Below, one piece after another: positions 8,627-18,147 of a DNA stretch of 64,000 bases (position 1 is the first letter of the stretch; the number at the start of each line of letters is the position of its first letter). This DNA comes from JAFIFT01 sp020051095. Its GTDB lineage: Bacteria > Pseudomonadota > Gammaproteobacteria > Legionellales > Legionellaceae. The notes beneath the pieces are model-generated. The model had not been told where the DNA came from and did no database searches. It saw nothing but the letters and a program-made list of their open reading frames with translations. A program made the position numbers and the translations under genes. The stretch spans positions 62,001 through 126,000 of the forward strand of contig NZ_CAXMZT010000011.1 in assembly GCF_964199965.1 (NCBI RefSeq). Direction: 5' to 3'.

Positions 8627-9426
8627 CAATGGATTCCAAGGTTTAACCAAATAAGTCCTGCATAAAAAATGGGTGCTGTGGATATCAAACTATCTAATCG
8701 ATCTAGAATTCCGCCATGACCAGGTAGGATGTTCCCCGTATCTTTTAGCTTACACTTTCTTTTTAGCACACTTATAAACAAATCACCAAATATAGAAACA
8801 ATAAAACAACTAAATAAGAGAAAATACCATTGTAAAAGCGACACCGGTTGGAAATAAGCCGCTCCCAATAACGCAATACACGCGACAAAGAAAAATCCAC
8901 CCAAAAATCCTTCCCAACTTTTTCCGGGACTCACCAAGGGGATTAACTTATGTTTACCCCATAGCTTACCAAACGTATAAGCCCCAATATCCGCCGCCCA
9001 TACGATAAAGAAAAGATACAAAATTAGGGCCTTCCCATGCTTTAAGCAGAAAATACCTTGCATGGCGTAAGCAAATAAATTGGAAACGACAATAGCCAAT
9101 ACCAAAATAATAGATGGCCTTGCCCATATTGATGTTCCGCTTGGGTATAACACAATAAATACAATAATGGGAACCCAAATTAATACAAGAAAAATTATCC
9201 AGTCTGAATGAATATAACTCACACTTAACAATGACAAGCTATAAATCAACACAAAAAACCCATTAGCTTGCATACTATGTAGTGGTATAAGCTTGTGCCA
9301 TTCATATGCAGCAAGCATTAATACTGCAAAGAAAACCATATAAACTGTTTGTGAAGGTGCCCAAAACAATAGCGCTAATAGGCAAGGAATCAATACCAAG
9401 GATGTTATCAATCGCTGTATAAACAT
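8626..9426 (-). CDS. cdsA: Phosphatidate cytidylyltransferase CdsA
   Basis: Makes CDP-diacylglycerol from phosphatidic acid and CTP, the branch point for all membrane phospholipids. The 266 residues hold about eight transmembrane helices and the family signature near the C terminus (SVLKRKCKLKDTGNILPGHG), with the conserved Lys-Asp pair and HGG. The ATG at 9426, preceded by GAGAAAA, is preferred over a TTG nine codons upstream that would overlap uppS. The order uppS-cdsA-rseP-bamA is widely conserved, though the usual dxr gene between cdsA and rseP is absent here. Confidence 0.95.
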   Translation of the reverse strand: MFIQRLITSLVLIPCLLALLFWAPSQTVYMVFFAVLMLAAYEWHKLIPLHSMQANGFFVLIYSLSLLSVSYIHSDWIIFLVLIWVPIIVFIVLYPSGTSIWARPSIILVLAIVVSNLFAYAMQGIFCLKHGKALILYLFFIVWAADIGAYTFGKLWGKHKLIPLVSPGKSWEGFLGGFFFVACIALLGAAYFQPVSLLQWYFLLFSCFIVSIFGDLFISVLKRKCKLKDTGNILPGHGGILDRLDSLISTAPIFYAGLIWLNLGIH

Positions 9427-9433
9427 GCTTTTC

Positions 9434-10156
9434 TCAAGATGATGATTGCTCAATTAATCCAAAGCGTCGCTCCCTTTTTTCAAAATCCTGCAACGCACTC
9501 TCAAACGCCTTTTCGTTAAAGTCAGGCCACAAAGTTTCGGTAAAATATAACTCGGTATACGCTGCCTGCCAGAGAAAAAAATTACTTAGCCTATGCTCAC
9601 CGCTGGTACGAATGAACAAATCTGGCGGTGGCAGTGGGTAGGTGGCGAGATGCTCATTAATCGTGTTGATGTCAATATCCTTACTCGATAGTTGCTGAGC
9701 TTCTACTTTGTCAATCATCGCTTTAACGGCTTGTAAAATATCCCATTGCCCACCATAATTTATACAAATATTTAGGGTTAACTGCCTGCCACTTACTCTT
9801 CTTTCTTCGGCAATCTGCATTAACTGTTGCAACTCAGGTGGGAAGCGACTCTTATCTCCTGTAAACCGGATCTGCACGCCATTCTTAACCAGCTCATCCG
9901 TTTCACTTGTTAACGCTTCAAAAAAGAGCCCCATGAGTGCTGAAACTTCTTGTTGAGGGCGAGACCAGTTCTCACTGCTAAAGGCAAATAAACTCAAAAG
10001 AGGGATATGGTGTTTAAGGCAGCAACGGATCGAGGATTTTACCGAATCGATGCCCGCACGATGGCCTTCCTCTCGTAATAACCCACGTTGTTTTGCCCAT
10101 CGTCCATTGCCATCCATCACGATGGCAACATGCTGAGGGATCCGTTTTACAACCAA
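9434..10156 (-). CDS. uppS: Undecaprenyl diphosphate synthase (cis-prenyltransferase)
   Basis: Builds the C55 lipid carrier used for peptidoglycan and O-antigen synthesis by adding isopentenyl units to farnesyl diphosphate. Signatures are HVAIVMDGNGRWAKQRG (catalytic Asp and diphosphate loop), FAFSSENWSRP, LNICINYGGQWD and the C-terminal RTSGEHRLSNFFLWQ. The frame is open upstream to 10231, but those 25 residues do not match the family. A TTG at 10156 preceded by GAAGG at good spacing gives a normal 240-residue enzyme. The start is therefore inferred; the alternatives are 10216 and 10231. Confidence 0.93.
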   Translation of the reverse strand: MVVKRIPQHVAIVMDGNGRWAKQRGLLREEGHRAGIDSVKSSIRCCLKHHIPLLSLFAFSSENWSRPQQEVSALMGLFFEALTSETDELVKNGVQIRFTGDKSRFPPELQQLMQIAEERRVSGRQLTLNICINYGGQWDILQAVKAMIDKVEAQQLSSKDIDINTINEHLATYPLPPPDLFIRTSGEHRLSNFFLWQAAYTELYFTETLWPDFNEKAFESALQDFEKRERRFGLIEQSSS

Positions 10157-10276
10157 TGTCACACCTTCAAACAACCAAAATAGGCAGTAGTTTATACCGT
10201 TCGCAAAAAAAATCATAGTGTTAGAGAACATCGCTGGTATTTTTTATCCGAGTCACCTTATTTAGGAAACCTGTTG

Positions 10277-10305
10277 TTAACAGAACAAAGTAAACTCGTT
10301 ATAAT
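10277..10305 (+). promoter_or_regulatory. Sigma-70 promoter for gpmI
   Basis: TTAACA (10277-10282), an exact 17-base spacer and a perfect TATAAT (10300-10305) lie about 30 bases before the gpmI ATG, in the gap between the divergent uppS and gpmI genes. This is one of the best promoter matches in the window. Confidence 0.75.
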
Positions 10306-10335
10306 GAAATATATTTCTTCGTACATGACATCACA

Positions 10336-11874
10336 ATGCTTAATAAAAAACCTGTCGTCTTATTAATCTTAGATGGTTGGGGATTTCGACAAGATCCGGA
10401 CCATAATGCTATTGCACAAGCCCGCAAACCCCAATGGGACCAATGGTGGGCTACCTATCCACATATATTACTCTCCGCCTCAGGACACAGCGTCGGTTTG
10501 CCAGATGAGCAAATGGGCAATTCTGAAGTCGGTCATATGCATATCGGGGCGGGTAGGATTATCTACCAAGATCTAAGCCGAATTAATTTAGCCATTGAAG
10601 ATCGTAGTTTTTTCAATCGACCTGCTTTGGTGAATACCATTAATACCCTCAAGGAAAATGGTGGTTCCTTGCATTTAGCGGGATTACTATCCCCAGGCGG
10701 TGTTCACAGCCATGAGCAACACTTGTTTGCCACCCTCAAACTTTGTCACCAAATGGAATTTCATCGAGTGCTGATTCATTGTTTTCTTGATGGTAGAGAC
10801 ACGCCCCCCCAAAGTGCCTTGGCAAGCATTGAAAAACTTAACAATCTACTAAAACAATTCCCTATTGGTCGCATTGCTTCCGTGTGCGGGCGGTATTATG
10901 CCATGGACCGAGATAAGCGGTGGGAAAGAGTCGCTCCCGCCGCAAAACTCATCTATTTGGGCGAAGCACTTTATCATGCGAATACGGCCAAACAGGCCAT
11001 TGAAACCAATTATAACAACAAGGTGTATGACGAATTCATTCCACCCACTCAAATTGGTGAGCCAGCTCCTTTAAAAGACGGTGATGCTTTCTTCTTTTAT
11101 AATTTCCGTGCTGACCGAGCCCGACAACTATGTCAATGCTTACTGAATCCCCACGAACATGATATCAGCAACAAACGGATTACATTATCGGCCTTTTTAA
11201 CCATGACTCGTTATAGCACAGAAATTCCAAGCCTCGTGGTTTTCCCACCGCAACAACCGCAAAATACGCTTGGTGAATTGGTCGCCAAAGAAAACATGCA
11301 ACAACTTCGGCTTGCCGAAACGGAAAAATATGCCCATGTCACTTTTTTCTTCAATGGCGGCACTGAAGCAATATTCCAGGGTGAAGATCGCATATTAATA
11401 CCGTCCCCGAAAGTAGCTACCTATGACCTGCAACCTGAAATGAGTGCCTCATTAATCACGGAAACCTTAGTCGACGCCATCACGGGTAATGATTATGATT
11501 TGATAGTGTGCAATTATGCGAACGCTGATATGGTAGGGCATACAGGTAATATCGAGGCAACCATTCAAGCCATTGAAACACTGGACAACTGCTTTATCCA
11601 ACTTGACCATGCCATAAATCAAACCAACGGATGTCTTTTAATAACAGCCGATCATGGCAATGCTGAACAGATGTACGATCTGGCTACACGGCAGGCCCAC
11701 ACGGCGCATACAAGCGAAAAAGTGCCTTTACTCTATATCGGAAAAGGGGCTCGTTTTAATTGTGATGGGGGTAGCTTAATTGATATTGCCCCAACAATTC
11801 TGTCATTATTAGACATTGAGCCGCCCACTGAAATGACTGGTAACATATTACTGGAAGCCACGCATGATGCTTAA
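10336..11874 (+). CDS. gpmI: 2,3-bisphosphoglycerate-independent phosphoglycerate mutase
   Basis: Interconverts 3- and 2-phosphoglycerate in glycolysis and gluconeogenesis using two manganese ions and a phosphoserine intermediate. The 512-residue length is typical. Visible features are the N-terminal metal motif LILDGWGFRQDPDHNA, the catalytic serine in GNSEVGH near residue 62, the substrate loop CFLDGRDTPP, FFNGGTEAIFQGEDR, and the second metal site ITADHGNAEQM near residue 435. Its last codons overlap the envC start, as in the common gpmI-envC-ctpA arrangement. Confidence 0.97.
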   Translation: MLNKKPVVLLILDGWGFRQDPDHNAIAQARKPQWDQWWATYPHILLSASGHSVGLPDEQMGNSEVGHMHIGAGRIIYQDLSRINLAIEDRSFFNRPALVNTINTLKENGGSLHLAGLLSPGGVHSHEQHLFATLKLCHQMEFHRVLIHCFLDGRDTPPQSALASIEKLNNLLKQFPIGRIASVCGRYYAMDRDKRWERVAPAAKLIYLGEALYHANTAKQAIETNYNNKVYDEFIPPTQIGEPAPLKDGDAFFFYNFRADRARQLCQCLLNPHEHDISNKRITLSAFLTMTRYSTEIPSLVVFPPQQPQNTLGELVAKENMQQLRLAETEKYAHVTFFFNGGTEAIFQGEDRILIPSPKVATYDLQPEMSASLITETLVDAITGNDYDLIVCNYANADMVGHTGNIEATIQAIETLDNCFIQLDHAINQTNGCLLITADHGNAEQMYDLATRQAHTAHTSEKVPLLYIGKGARFNCDGGSLIDIAPTILSLLDIEPPTEMTGNILLEATHDA

Positions 11875-12979
11875 ATATCGCTTAACATGGACTGTTATAT
11901 TTCTTTTATATGGGTCATTTGGTTCAATCCCTTGTTATGCAAATAAACTATCACAAACAAAACAACAACTCGCCCAATTAGACAAACAAATCCGTCATAC
12001 TGAAAAAAGTTTAAATCAAGCTAAACAGAAACGCTCGTCATTGCAGACAGAACTATCCATTCAAGATAAAAAAATTGGCCAGCTTATTCTACAAAAAGGC
12101 CAATTAGATCATCATATTCGGCAAAATAATGAATCAATCATTCAGCTTAGTCAGCAAATTAAAAAACTCAATGAACAGATAGAAATAGAGCAAAAAGGAT
12201 TGTCTCAACAAATTCGCTCACGCTATTTGGTTGATACTCACCAACCAATAAAATGGTTATTATCCCCGGGTAGCAAGCGCGAACTTAGTCAAATATTAAC
12301 CTATTATCAATACCTCATTCATGCTCAACAAGCGAGCATACAATCAATCCACGATAAAAAGACGCAATTAAATAAAAAAAAGACAGAGTTTAACGATCGA
12401 ATCGCTGAGGACAAACAACTGCAAGAAAATCTATCCAATAAGCAATCTATTCTCGAATCAACGCAAAAAAAGCAACATCACATTATTAATCAACTGACGC
12501 AAACAATCACCTCACAATCCCAACAATTGAAAGAATATAAAGACAACCAAGCTGGCCTAAGTCATGTGATCGACCAGCTTACGAAACAAGACAAAATTTC
12601 CCAGAGAAAGCCATTTGCCAGCAAACGCCATCACCTACCAAGACCTGTACCCGTGATGGTGAAAGCCATTAAACCCATAAACCAAGGATTGGCATTCTTT
12701 GCCCAAGAAGGAACCGCTGTGACTGCCATCCATCCCGGAAAAATTGTTTTTAGCGATTGGTTAAAAGGGTACGGATTATTATTAATTATTGATCATGGCC
12801 ATGGTTATATGACTCTTTATGCCCACAACCAAGCCTTAACTAAGCGAAAGGGAGAATGGGTAGATAGTGGTGAAAAAATTGCAGAAGTTGGTCATAGCGG
12901 TGGACTTCGTGAAAACGGTCTATACTTTGAAATAAGGCACCATGGAAAAGCGATTTCTCCTATAAATTGGTTGAGTTAA
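11864..12979 (+). CDS. envC: Murein hydrolase activator EnvC (degenerate M23/LytM family)
   Basis: Periplasmic factor that in its family activates N-acetylmuramyl amidases at the division septum. The 371 residues show a signal peptide (about 1-26, ending CYANK), a long Gln/Lys-rich coiled coil (about 27-235) and a C-terminal LytM domain (about 275-371) with LKGYGLLLIIDHGHGYMTLYAHNQ and LYFEIRHHGKAISPINWL. The HxxxD zinc half-site of active M23 peptidases is not seen, as in E. coli EnvC, which supports an activator rather than a hydrolase. Starts ATGATG with GGAAG upstream, overlapping gpmI by 11 bases. Confidence 0.9.
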   Translation: MMLKYRLTWTVIFLLYGSFGSIPCYANKLSQTKQQLAQLDKQIRHTEKSLNQAKQKRSSLQTELSIQDKKIGQLILQKGQLDHHIRQNNESIIQLSQQIKKLNEQIEIEQKGLSQQIRSRYLVDTHQPIKWLLSPGSKRELSQILTYYQYLIHAQQASIQSIHDKKTQLNKKKTEFNDRIAEDKQLQENLSNKQSILESTQKKQHHIINQLTQTITSQSQQLKEYKDNQAGLSHVIDQLTKQDKISQRKPFASKRHHLPRPVPVMVKAIKPINQGLAFFAQEGTAVTAIHPGKIVFSDWLKGYGLLLIIDHGHGYMTLYAHNQALTKRKGEWVDSGEKIAEVGHSGGLRENGLYFEIRHHGKAISPINWLS

Positions 12980-13079
12980 TGCTATCTTTCATAATGATGC
13001 TGATTAAAACAGGCACTGTTCATTTTTGACCAAGGGTCCTAATAAGAAGAACAAGCTGTACCACGCAGGGGGAACCAAT

Positions 13080-14402
13080 ATGAAGGCTAAACGACACGTA
13101 AACTATATGCTCGTGGGAGTGTTAACGTTTGGGCTGATGTTGCCCAGCACCGTTTTGCTCGCTGCTGAATCGGAAGCAGATCCGGAGCCTATTCAAATGG
13201 AAGATGTTCAACGCTTTTCCAACGCAATCAACCAAATTAAGCGATACTATGTTAAGCCAACGGATGATAAGGAGCTATTTGATAATGCCATTCGTGGTAT
13301 GTTAAATGGGCTTGATCCTCATTCGGCCTACCTTGATGAAGCCGCTTATAATGATCTTCGTTCCTCAACCAGCGGTGAATTTGGTGGATTAGGCATTGAG
13401 GTCACCATGGAAAATGGTGCCGTTAGAGTGGTTACACCCCTTGTTGATAGCCCAGCCTATCGTGCTGGGATTAAAGCAGGTGACTATATCGTCAAACTTG
13501 GCAAAAAATCAGTTCAAGGCTTGAGCTTACAAGATGCTGTGCAAATTATGCGCGGAAAAAAGGGAACAGCCATTGATCTAACTATCCTGAGAAAAGGTGA
13601 GTCGGAGCCATTAAAGTTTTCGATTATCCGTGAAAATATTCTCATACAAAGTGTTAAAAGTAAATTATTGGAAAATAAATACGGCTACATTCAAATCACC
13701 CAGTTCCAAGCCAGTACAGGCCAAGATATGCTTGAGCATATTGAGAAATTAAAACAAGAAGCCAATGGACCGCTGACAGGTGTGATTCTTGATTTACGAA
13801 ACAATCCTGGTGGATTACTCGATGCCGCCATTCAAGTTTCTGATGCTTTCATTAATAATGACAAGCAAGGTGAGGAAGAAATGATTGTGTACACGCAAGG
13901 CCGTCTTCCAGGCAGTAAATTTACCGCCTTAGCGAATCCCGGGGATGTATTAGACAAAGCACCGTTGATCGTTCTTATCAATAACGGCTCAGCCTCAGCG
14001 TCTGAAATTGTTGCTGGTGCATTAAAAGACAATAAACGTGCAATCATTCTTGGAACAAAGAGCTTTGGCAAAGGCTCTGTGCAAACAGTGCTACCGCTTG
14101 ATAGTAAGCGAGCCATTAAATTAACTACGGCGCTGTATTTCACGCCATCAGGGGAATCCATTCAAGCCAAAGGCATTATCCCTGATATCTTGATTGAGCC
14201 ATTAAAGGTTTCAAAAAATGAAGCCTCAAGTGAGAAATTTAATGAAGCATCCTTAAATGGTCACCTTCTCAATGGCAATGGTGAAGCGGAAGAAACGCAA
14301 AAATCATCTCCTTCCGCGGACGGCAAAAATTTGATGGAAGAAGACTATCAGCTTTATGCTGCATTAACCATTTTGAAAGGCCTGTCTGTGGCAAAACGGT
14401 AA
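13080..14402 (+). CDS. ctpA: Carboxyl-terminal processing protease (S41 family)
   Basis: Periplasmic serine protease of the CtpA/Prc type that trims cell-wall and envelope proteins. From the ATG at 13080, which has an AGGGGG ribosome site, it has 440 residues. It opens with a signal peptide (about 1-30, ending LLAA). A PDZ domain lies around 95-175 (LVDSPAYRAGIKAGDYIVKLG). The S41 core has the catalytic Ser in NNGSASASEIVAGALKD and the Lys in GTKSFGKGSVQT about 25 residues later. The open frame extends 18 codons upstream from a TTG but that part has no ribosome site. The last 50 residues are low-complexity Ser/Glu/Asn. Confidence 0.94.
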   Translation: MKAKRHVNYMLVGVLTFGLMLPSTVLLAAESEADPEPIQMEDVQRFSNAINQIKRYYVKPTDDKELFDNAIRGMLNGLDPHSAYLDEAAYNDLRSSTSGEFGGLGIEVTMENGAVRVVTPLVDSPAYRAGIKAGDYIVKLGKKSVQGLSLQDAVQIMRGKKGTAIDLTILRKGESEPLKFSIIRENILIQSVKSKLLENKYGYIQITQFQASTGQDMLEHIEKLKQEANGPLTGVILDLRNNPGGLLDAAIQVSDAFINNDKQGEEEMIVYTQGRLPGSKFTALANPGDVLDKAPLIVLINNGSASASEIVAGALKDNKRAIILGTKSFGKGSVQTVLPLDSKRAIKLTTALYFTPSGESIQAKGIIPDILIEPLKVSKNEASSEKFNEASLNGHLLNGNGEAEETQKSSPSADGKNLMEEDYQLYAALTILKGLSVAKR

Positions 14403-14404
14403 AA

Positions 14405-14432
14405 TATACCCGTGATCATTCAAAATGCGAGG
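14405..14432. repeat. Half-copy of a dispersed repeat
   Basis: Directly after the ctpA stop lies ATACCCGTGATCATTCAAA followed by ATGCGAG. The same string with one or two changes, reading through CCCGTGATCGTTCAAA and TAGCGAG, occurs at 23664-23689, where it forms one arm of a perfect hairpin. Here the second arm is not preserved. Placement at gene ends in both cases suggests a dispersed intergenic element. Confidence 0.55.
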
Positions 14433-14463
14433 ATTTATGCACTTTTATTTTTTGATCCTGCAA

Positions 14464-14485
14464 AAAGGGCCCATGAGGGCCCTTT
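14464..14485. terminator. Bidirectional intrinsic terminator between ctpA and pnp
   Basis: A perfect 9-bp stem AAAGGGCCC / GGGCCCTTT with a four-base ATGA loop lies between the convergent ctpA and pnp stops. A-run on one side and T-run on the other let it serve both strands; the better U-tract (TTTTTG) follows on the minus strand, that is for pnp. Confidence 0.85.
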
Positions 14486-14516
14486 GCATTTCTAGTACTA
14501 ATTAATTTCCTACATT

Positions 14517-16682
14517 TTACTCTTCTGATTCAGGCGGTAAATCGAACGTTTCTTCCATGTCACTTTCGATGGCCTCAGACGCTTCAGTCGCTGGATTTGA
14601 TTTTGGCTTTTCCGGCCATTCCAATTTCACACGTCCTTGACGGTCCATTCCAGCCACAAACACCGTGATCTTTTGACCTTCGGATAAAACTGAATCCACC
14701 TTCTTATTTCGATCTTCACAGATTTGTGAAATATGTAATAAACCATCTTTGCCAGGCAGTAAGTTAATAAATGCACCAAAATCAACAATTTTACTAACTG
14801 TTCCATGGTAGGTTTGGCCCACTTCAACTTCAGCAATCAGTTCTTTTATCTGCTTTTGAGCCTCTTCCATTGCATCCGAATCCGATGAGAACAATTGAAC
14901 GGTGCCTTTATCATCGATATCAATGCTAACCCCAGTGCTGTCAATCAACCCTTTAATGGTGGCACCACCCTTACCGATAATCGTACGCACTTTATCTTCA
15001 GGGACTTTCATTGTGATAATACGCGGCGCATGTTTGGATAATTCGTCACGGTGAGCAGGCAATGCATTCGACATGACGCCTAAGATATGCAACCGACCTG
15101 CTTTTGCCTGATCTAATGCTTTTGACATAATTTCTTGCGTAATGCCAGTGATCTTGATATCCATTTGCAAAGCCGTTACGCCAGACTCCGTACCTGCCAC
15201 TTTAAAATCCATATCACCGAGGTGATCTTCATCACCAAGAATGTCTGTTAATACGGCGAATCGATCGCCTTCTTTGATTAATCCCATTGCAACCCCAGCA
15301 ACCGGTGCTTTTAATGGAACGCCGGCATCCATTAATGCCAAACTTGTACCACACACAGTCGCCATTGAGCTTGAGCCATTAGACTCTGTAATATCAGATA
15401 CCACACGCAATACGTAGGGGAACTCTTCTGCATTTGGGACAACTGCCACTAAAGACCGTTTCGCCAATCGACCATGGCCAATTTCACGACGCTTTGGACT
15501 GCCAACCATGCCTGTTTCTCCCACACAAAATGGGGGAAAATTATAATGGAGCATAAAGCGATCTTTACTTTCGCCACTAATGCTATCAAGTATTTGAGCA
15601 TCTCGCTCATTACCAAGTGTTGCCGCTACAATTGCTTGGGTTTCTCCTCGGGTAAACACGGCAGAACCATGCGCTCTTTCCAGGAATTTTGTTTTGATCT
15701 GAATGGGTCGAACGCTCACCGTGTCCCGCCCATCGATTCGGGGCTCACCGGCCAATATTTGTTCCCGCACATGTTGCTTTTCAAGTGTCATCATCGCTTC
15801 AGCAACATCTTGCTCAGCCACTTCCGATGTTTCTGGCTGACAAAGCTGTTCAACCATTTTTTGGCGAATTTCACCTAATTTTTGATAACGCGATTGCTTA
15901 TCACGGATTTCGTAGGCGGCAACAATATCCGCCATTGCATGCGATTTGACAGACTCAAGAACGGTATTATCTTTCTCTAATGGCTTCCAATCCCAACGAG
16001 GTTTGCCAACCTCTTTGGCCAACTCATTAATCATTTGAATAACCGATTTCATCATTTCATGGCCATACATAACTGCGCCGAGCATGACTTCTTCACTGAG
16101 CTCTTTAGCTTCTGACTCAACCATTAATATGGCATCGTCTGTTCCAGCAACAACCAAATCTAGCTCAGAGCTTTCTATATCCTTAAAGCCAGGGTTCAGC
16201 GTATAAACACCGTCACGATAACCAACGCGAGCTGCGCCAATTGGTCCATCAAAGGGGATACCGGAAATGGCCAGAGCAGCTGATGCGCCAATCATGGCAA
16301 CAACATCTGCTTGCACATCTGGATTTAATGACATGACTGTGGCAATGACTTGCACTTCATTCATAAATCCTTCCGGAAATAAGGGTCGTAATGGCCTATC
16401 AATCAAACGTGATGTTAATGTTTCATGTTCGCTTGGTCGGCCTTCTCGTTTATTAAAACCACCTGGGATTTTACCAGCAGCATAGGACTTTTCTTGGTAG
16501 TTAATGGTCAAGGGGAAAAAATCATTTTTCTCAGCACCCTCTTTTCTGCCTACGACGGTTACTAAAACCTGCGTGCCACCCATATTGATAAAAACAGCAC
16601 CATCAGCCTGCCTTGCAATTTCGCCCGTTTCAATGACCAACTCATGATCACCATAGGACATTTTTTTAATAATTTTACTCAC
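14517..16682 (-). CDS. pnp: Polyribonucleotide nucleotidyltransferase (PNPase)
   Basis: Phosphorolytic 3'-5' exoribonuclease, a degradosome component that degrades mRNA and can add 3' tails. The 721-residue product has two RNase PH domains (about 1-215 and 310-550) with GKIPGGFNKREGRPSEHETL and the core FKVAGTESGVTALQMDIKI, then a KH domain (IIGKGGATIKGLIDSTG) and an S1 domain (YHGTVSKIVDFGAFINLLPG), ending in a short acidic tail. The start is GTG with AGAGGAA upstream. It follows rpsO across a terminator-like hairpin, the usual rpsO-pnp arrangement. Confidence 0.97.
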   Translation of the reverse strand: MSKIIKKMSYGDHELVIETGEIARQADGAVFINMGGTQVLVTVVGRKEGAEKNDFFPLTINYQEKSYAAGKIPGGFNKREGRPSEHETLTSRLIDRPLRPLFPEGFMNEVQVIATVMSLNPDVQADVVAMIGASAALAISGIPFDGPIGAARVGYRDGVYTLNPGFKDIESSELDLVVAGTDDAILMVESEAKELSEEVMLGAVMYGHEMMKSVIQMINELAKEVGKPRWDWKPLEKDNTVLESVKSHAMADIVAAYEIRDKQSRYQKLGEIRQKMVEQLCQPETSEVAEQDVAEAMMTLEKQHVREQILAGEPRIDGRDTVSVRPIQIKTKFLERAHGSAVFTRGETQAIVAATLGNERDAQILDSISGESKDRFMLHYNFPPFCVGETGMVGSPKRREIGHGRLAKRSLVAVVPNAEEFPYVLRVVSDITESNGSSSMATVCGTSLALMDAGVPLKAPVAGVAMGLIKEGDRFAVLTDILGDEDHLGDMDFKVAGTESGVTALQMDIKITGITQEIMSKALDQAKAGRLHILGVMSNALPAHRDELSKHAPRIITMKVPEDKVRTIIGKGGATIKGLIDSTGVSIDIDDKGTVQLFSSDSDAMEEAQKQIKELIAEVEVGQTYHGTVSKIVDFGAFINLLPGKDGLLHISQICEDRNKKVDSVLSEGQKITVFVAGMDRQGRVKLEWPEKPKSNPATEASEAIESDMEETFDLPPESEE

Positions 16683-16723
16683 AAATTATTCCTCTTTCTC
16701 TATTATTCAATTCAGTATATGCA

Positions 16724-16754
16724 AAAAAAAAGGCGCAACTAGGCGCCTTTTTTT
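16724..16754 (-). terminator. Intrinsic terminator after rpsO
   Basis: On the minus strand AAAAAAAGGCGC, a six-base loop and GCGCCTTTTTTT form a strong stem followed by a T-run in the rpsO-pnp gap. A similar terminator sits between rpsO and pnp in E. coli, where partial read-through feeds pnp. Confidence 0.85.
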
Positions 16755-16841
16755 GGTGTATCGGTTGATTTATATTAATAAGCCTAAACAAAGTGCCTGC
16801 CTCATTGTCATCGAATTCATATCAATAAATTGTTACAATTA

Positions 16842-17117
16842 TTAATATGAATCACGCAAGCCAAGTTTTTTAATTAAGTCTTGATAACGAGCACTGTCTA
16901 CTCGCTTCAAATATTTCAATAACTTTCTACGCTTACTGACTAAATCCTGTAATCCACGGCGCGAATGAAAATCTTTTTTGTGTTCTTTAAAATGTTCTGT
17001 TAAGTATTTTATGCGTGCAGTCATTAAAGAAACCTGTACTTCAGGTGTACCCGTATCTTTATCATGTTTTTGGGCTTCTTTAAGAATTTCTGCTTTCTGT
17101 GCGCTATTGAGCGACAT
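16842..17117 (-). CDS. rpsO: 30S ribosomal protein S15
   Basis: Primary 16S rRNA-binding protein of the small-subunit platform. The 91 residues, close to the usual 89, carry the family motifs DTGTPEVQVSLMTARI, HFKEHKKDFHSRRGL and LVSKRRKLLKYLK. A strong AGGAG site lies before the ATG. It has its own promoter and a downstream terminator, so its high expression need not depend on the truB transcript. In E. coli S15 represses its own translation; no pseudoknot was analysed here. Confidence 0.98.
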   Translation of the reverse strand: MSLNSAQKAEILKEAQKHDKDTGTPEVQVSLMTARIKYLTEHFKEHKKDFHSRRGLQDLVSKRRKLLKYLKRVDSARYQDLIKKLGLRDSY

Positions 17118-17157
17118 GCTTTACTCCTAATATCATACAAATAATTTTAAGAGCAGC

Positions 17158-17186
17158 ATTCTACCAATTAGATAGCAAAATAACAA
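17158..17186 (-). promoter_or_regulatory. Sigma-70 promoter for rpsO
   Basis: Minus-strand TTGTTA (17181-17186), a 17-base spacer and TAGAAT (17158-17163) lie about 40 bases before the rpsO start, in the truB-rpsO gap. Confidence 0.65.
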
Positions 17187-17238
17187 GTAGCTCTATCAAA
17201 TAATTCGACATACGGGACTAGCACCTCAGTGCCCGCTG

Positions 17239-18147
17239 TTAAAATCGATAGGCAAGTAGTCGATGGGCAGCTAATAAGCCTGTTGAGATGCCAATGACCA
17301 AACCATAGAACTGTTCATCGCATATCAATCGATAAATACAATTAGCATTCGCCAAGGCATGTTCAATTTGCTGCCCCTTTTGCAAACGAACGAGTTCGCT
17401 CTTATCAACAAGAATAGAGGACAAATGACTAACAGCCTTGTCAATGGGTAATAAGCACACCTGACGTTCACTGTCAGTCATTTCAGTTAACTGAGAAAGC
17501 TCATACATTGGCATGGATTCAAAGCCTGCAGTTGCAATACGATGCAACTCAGTCATATGGGCATAATACCCTAGCTTGGCGGCAATATCCTCGATCAAGG
17601 TACGGATATAAGTCCCTTTTGAACAACGAACGGAAAATGAAAACGTTTCTGATTGTACTTCGGTTATTTTAATCTGATTTATTCTGATTTTCCTTGGCTT
17701 GCGTTCAACACTGACACCTTGGCGAGCCAACTTATATAATGGTTGACCTTTGAATTTTAATGCCGAGTACATGGGGGGTACTTGCTCACTCGTTCCTATC
17801 ATCTGCTCGCAGGCTAATTCCAATGCCTTGGCGTCAAGATTGACATGCTCATTGGTCGCTATTATTTTCCCCGTTGCATCGCCTGTATCCATTGCCTCGC
17901 CAACTTTTGCCGTTGCCAAGTATATTTTGTCCGCATCTAATAGATAACCAGAAAATTTGCTGGCCTCACCAAAACAAATAGGCAACATACCCGTTGCCAT
18001 GGGGTCAAGACTTCCGGTATGGCCTGCTTTTTGGGCTTGGTATAGATGTTTAACTTTCTGCAAAGCGTGGTTTGAGGTGATTCCCTGCGGCTTATTGAGT
18101 AATAAAATGCCAGAAATGGGTTGCTTATCGTGTCTCTTGGTCATCAT
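17239..18147 (-). CDS. truB: tRNA pseudouridine-55 synthase TruB
   Basis: Makes the universal pseudouridine 55 in the T loop of tRNAs. The 302-residue protein shows the TruB signature LLLNKPQGITSNHALQKVK and the catalytic aspartate in GHTGSLDPMATGMLPICFG, then the VPPMYSALKFKGQPLYKLAR and SKGTYIRTLIEDIA motifs. A C-terminal PUA-like segment follows at about 245-302. It overlaps the rbfA end by 23 bases and belongs to the rimP-nusA-infB-rbfA-truB operon. Confidence 0.96.
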   Translation of the reverse strand: MMTKRHDKQPISGILLLNKPQGITSNHALQKVKHLYQAQKAGHTGSLDPMATGMLPICFGEASKFSGYLLDADKIYLATAKVGEAMDTGDATGKIIATNEHVNLDAKALELACEQMIGTSEQVPPMYSALKFKGQPLYKLARQGVSVERKPRKIRINQIKITEVQSETFSFSVRCSKGTYIRTLIEDIAAKLGYYAHMTELHRIATAGFESMPMYELSQLTEMTDSERQVCLLPIDKAVSHLSSILVDKSELVRLQKGQQIEHALANANCIYRLICDEQFYGLVIGISTGLLAAHRLLAYRF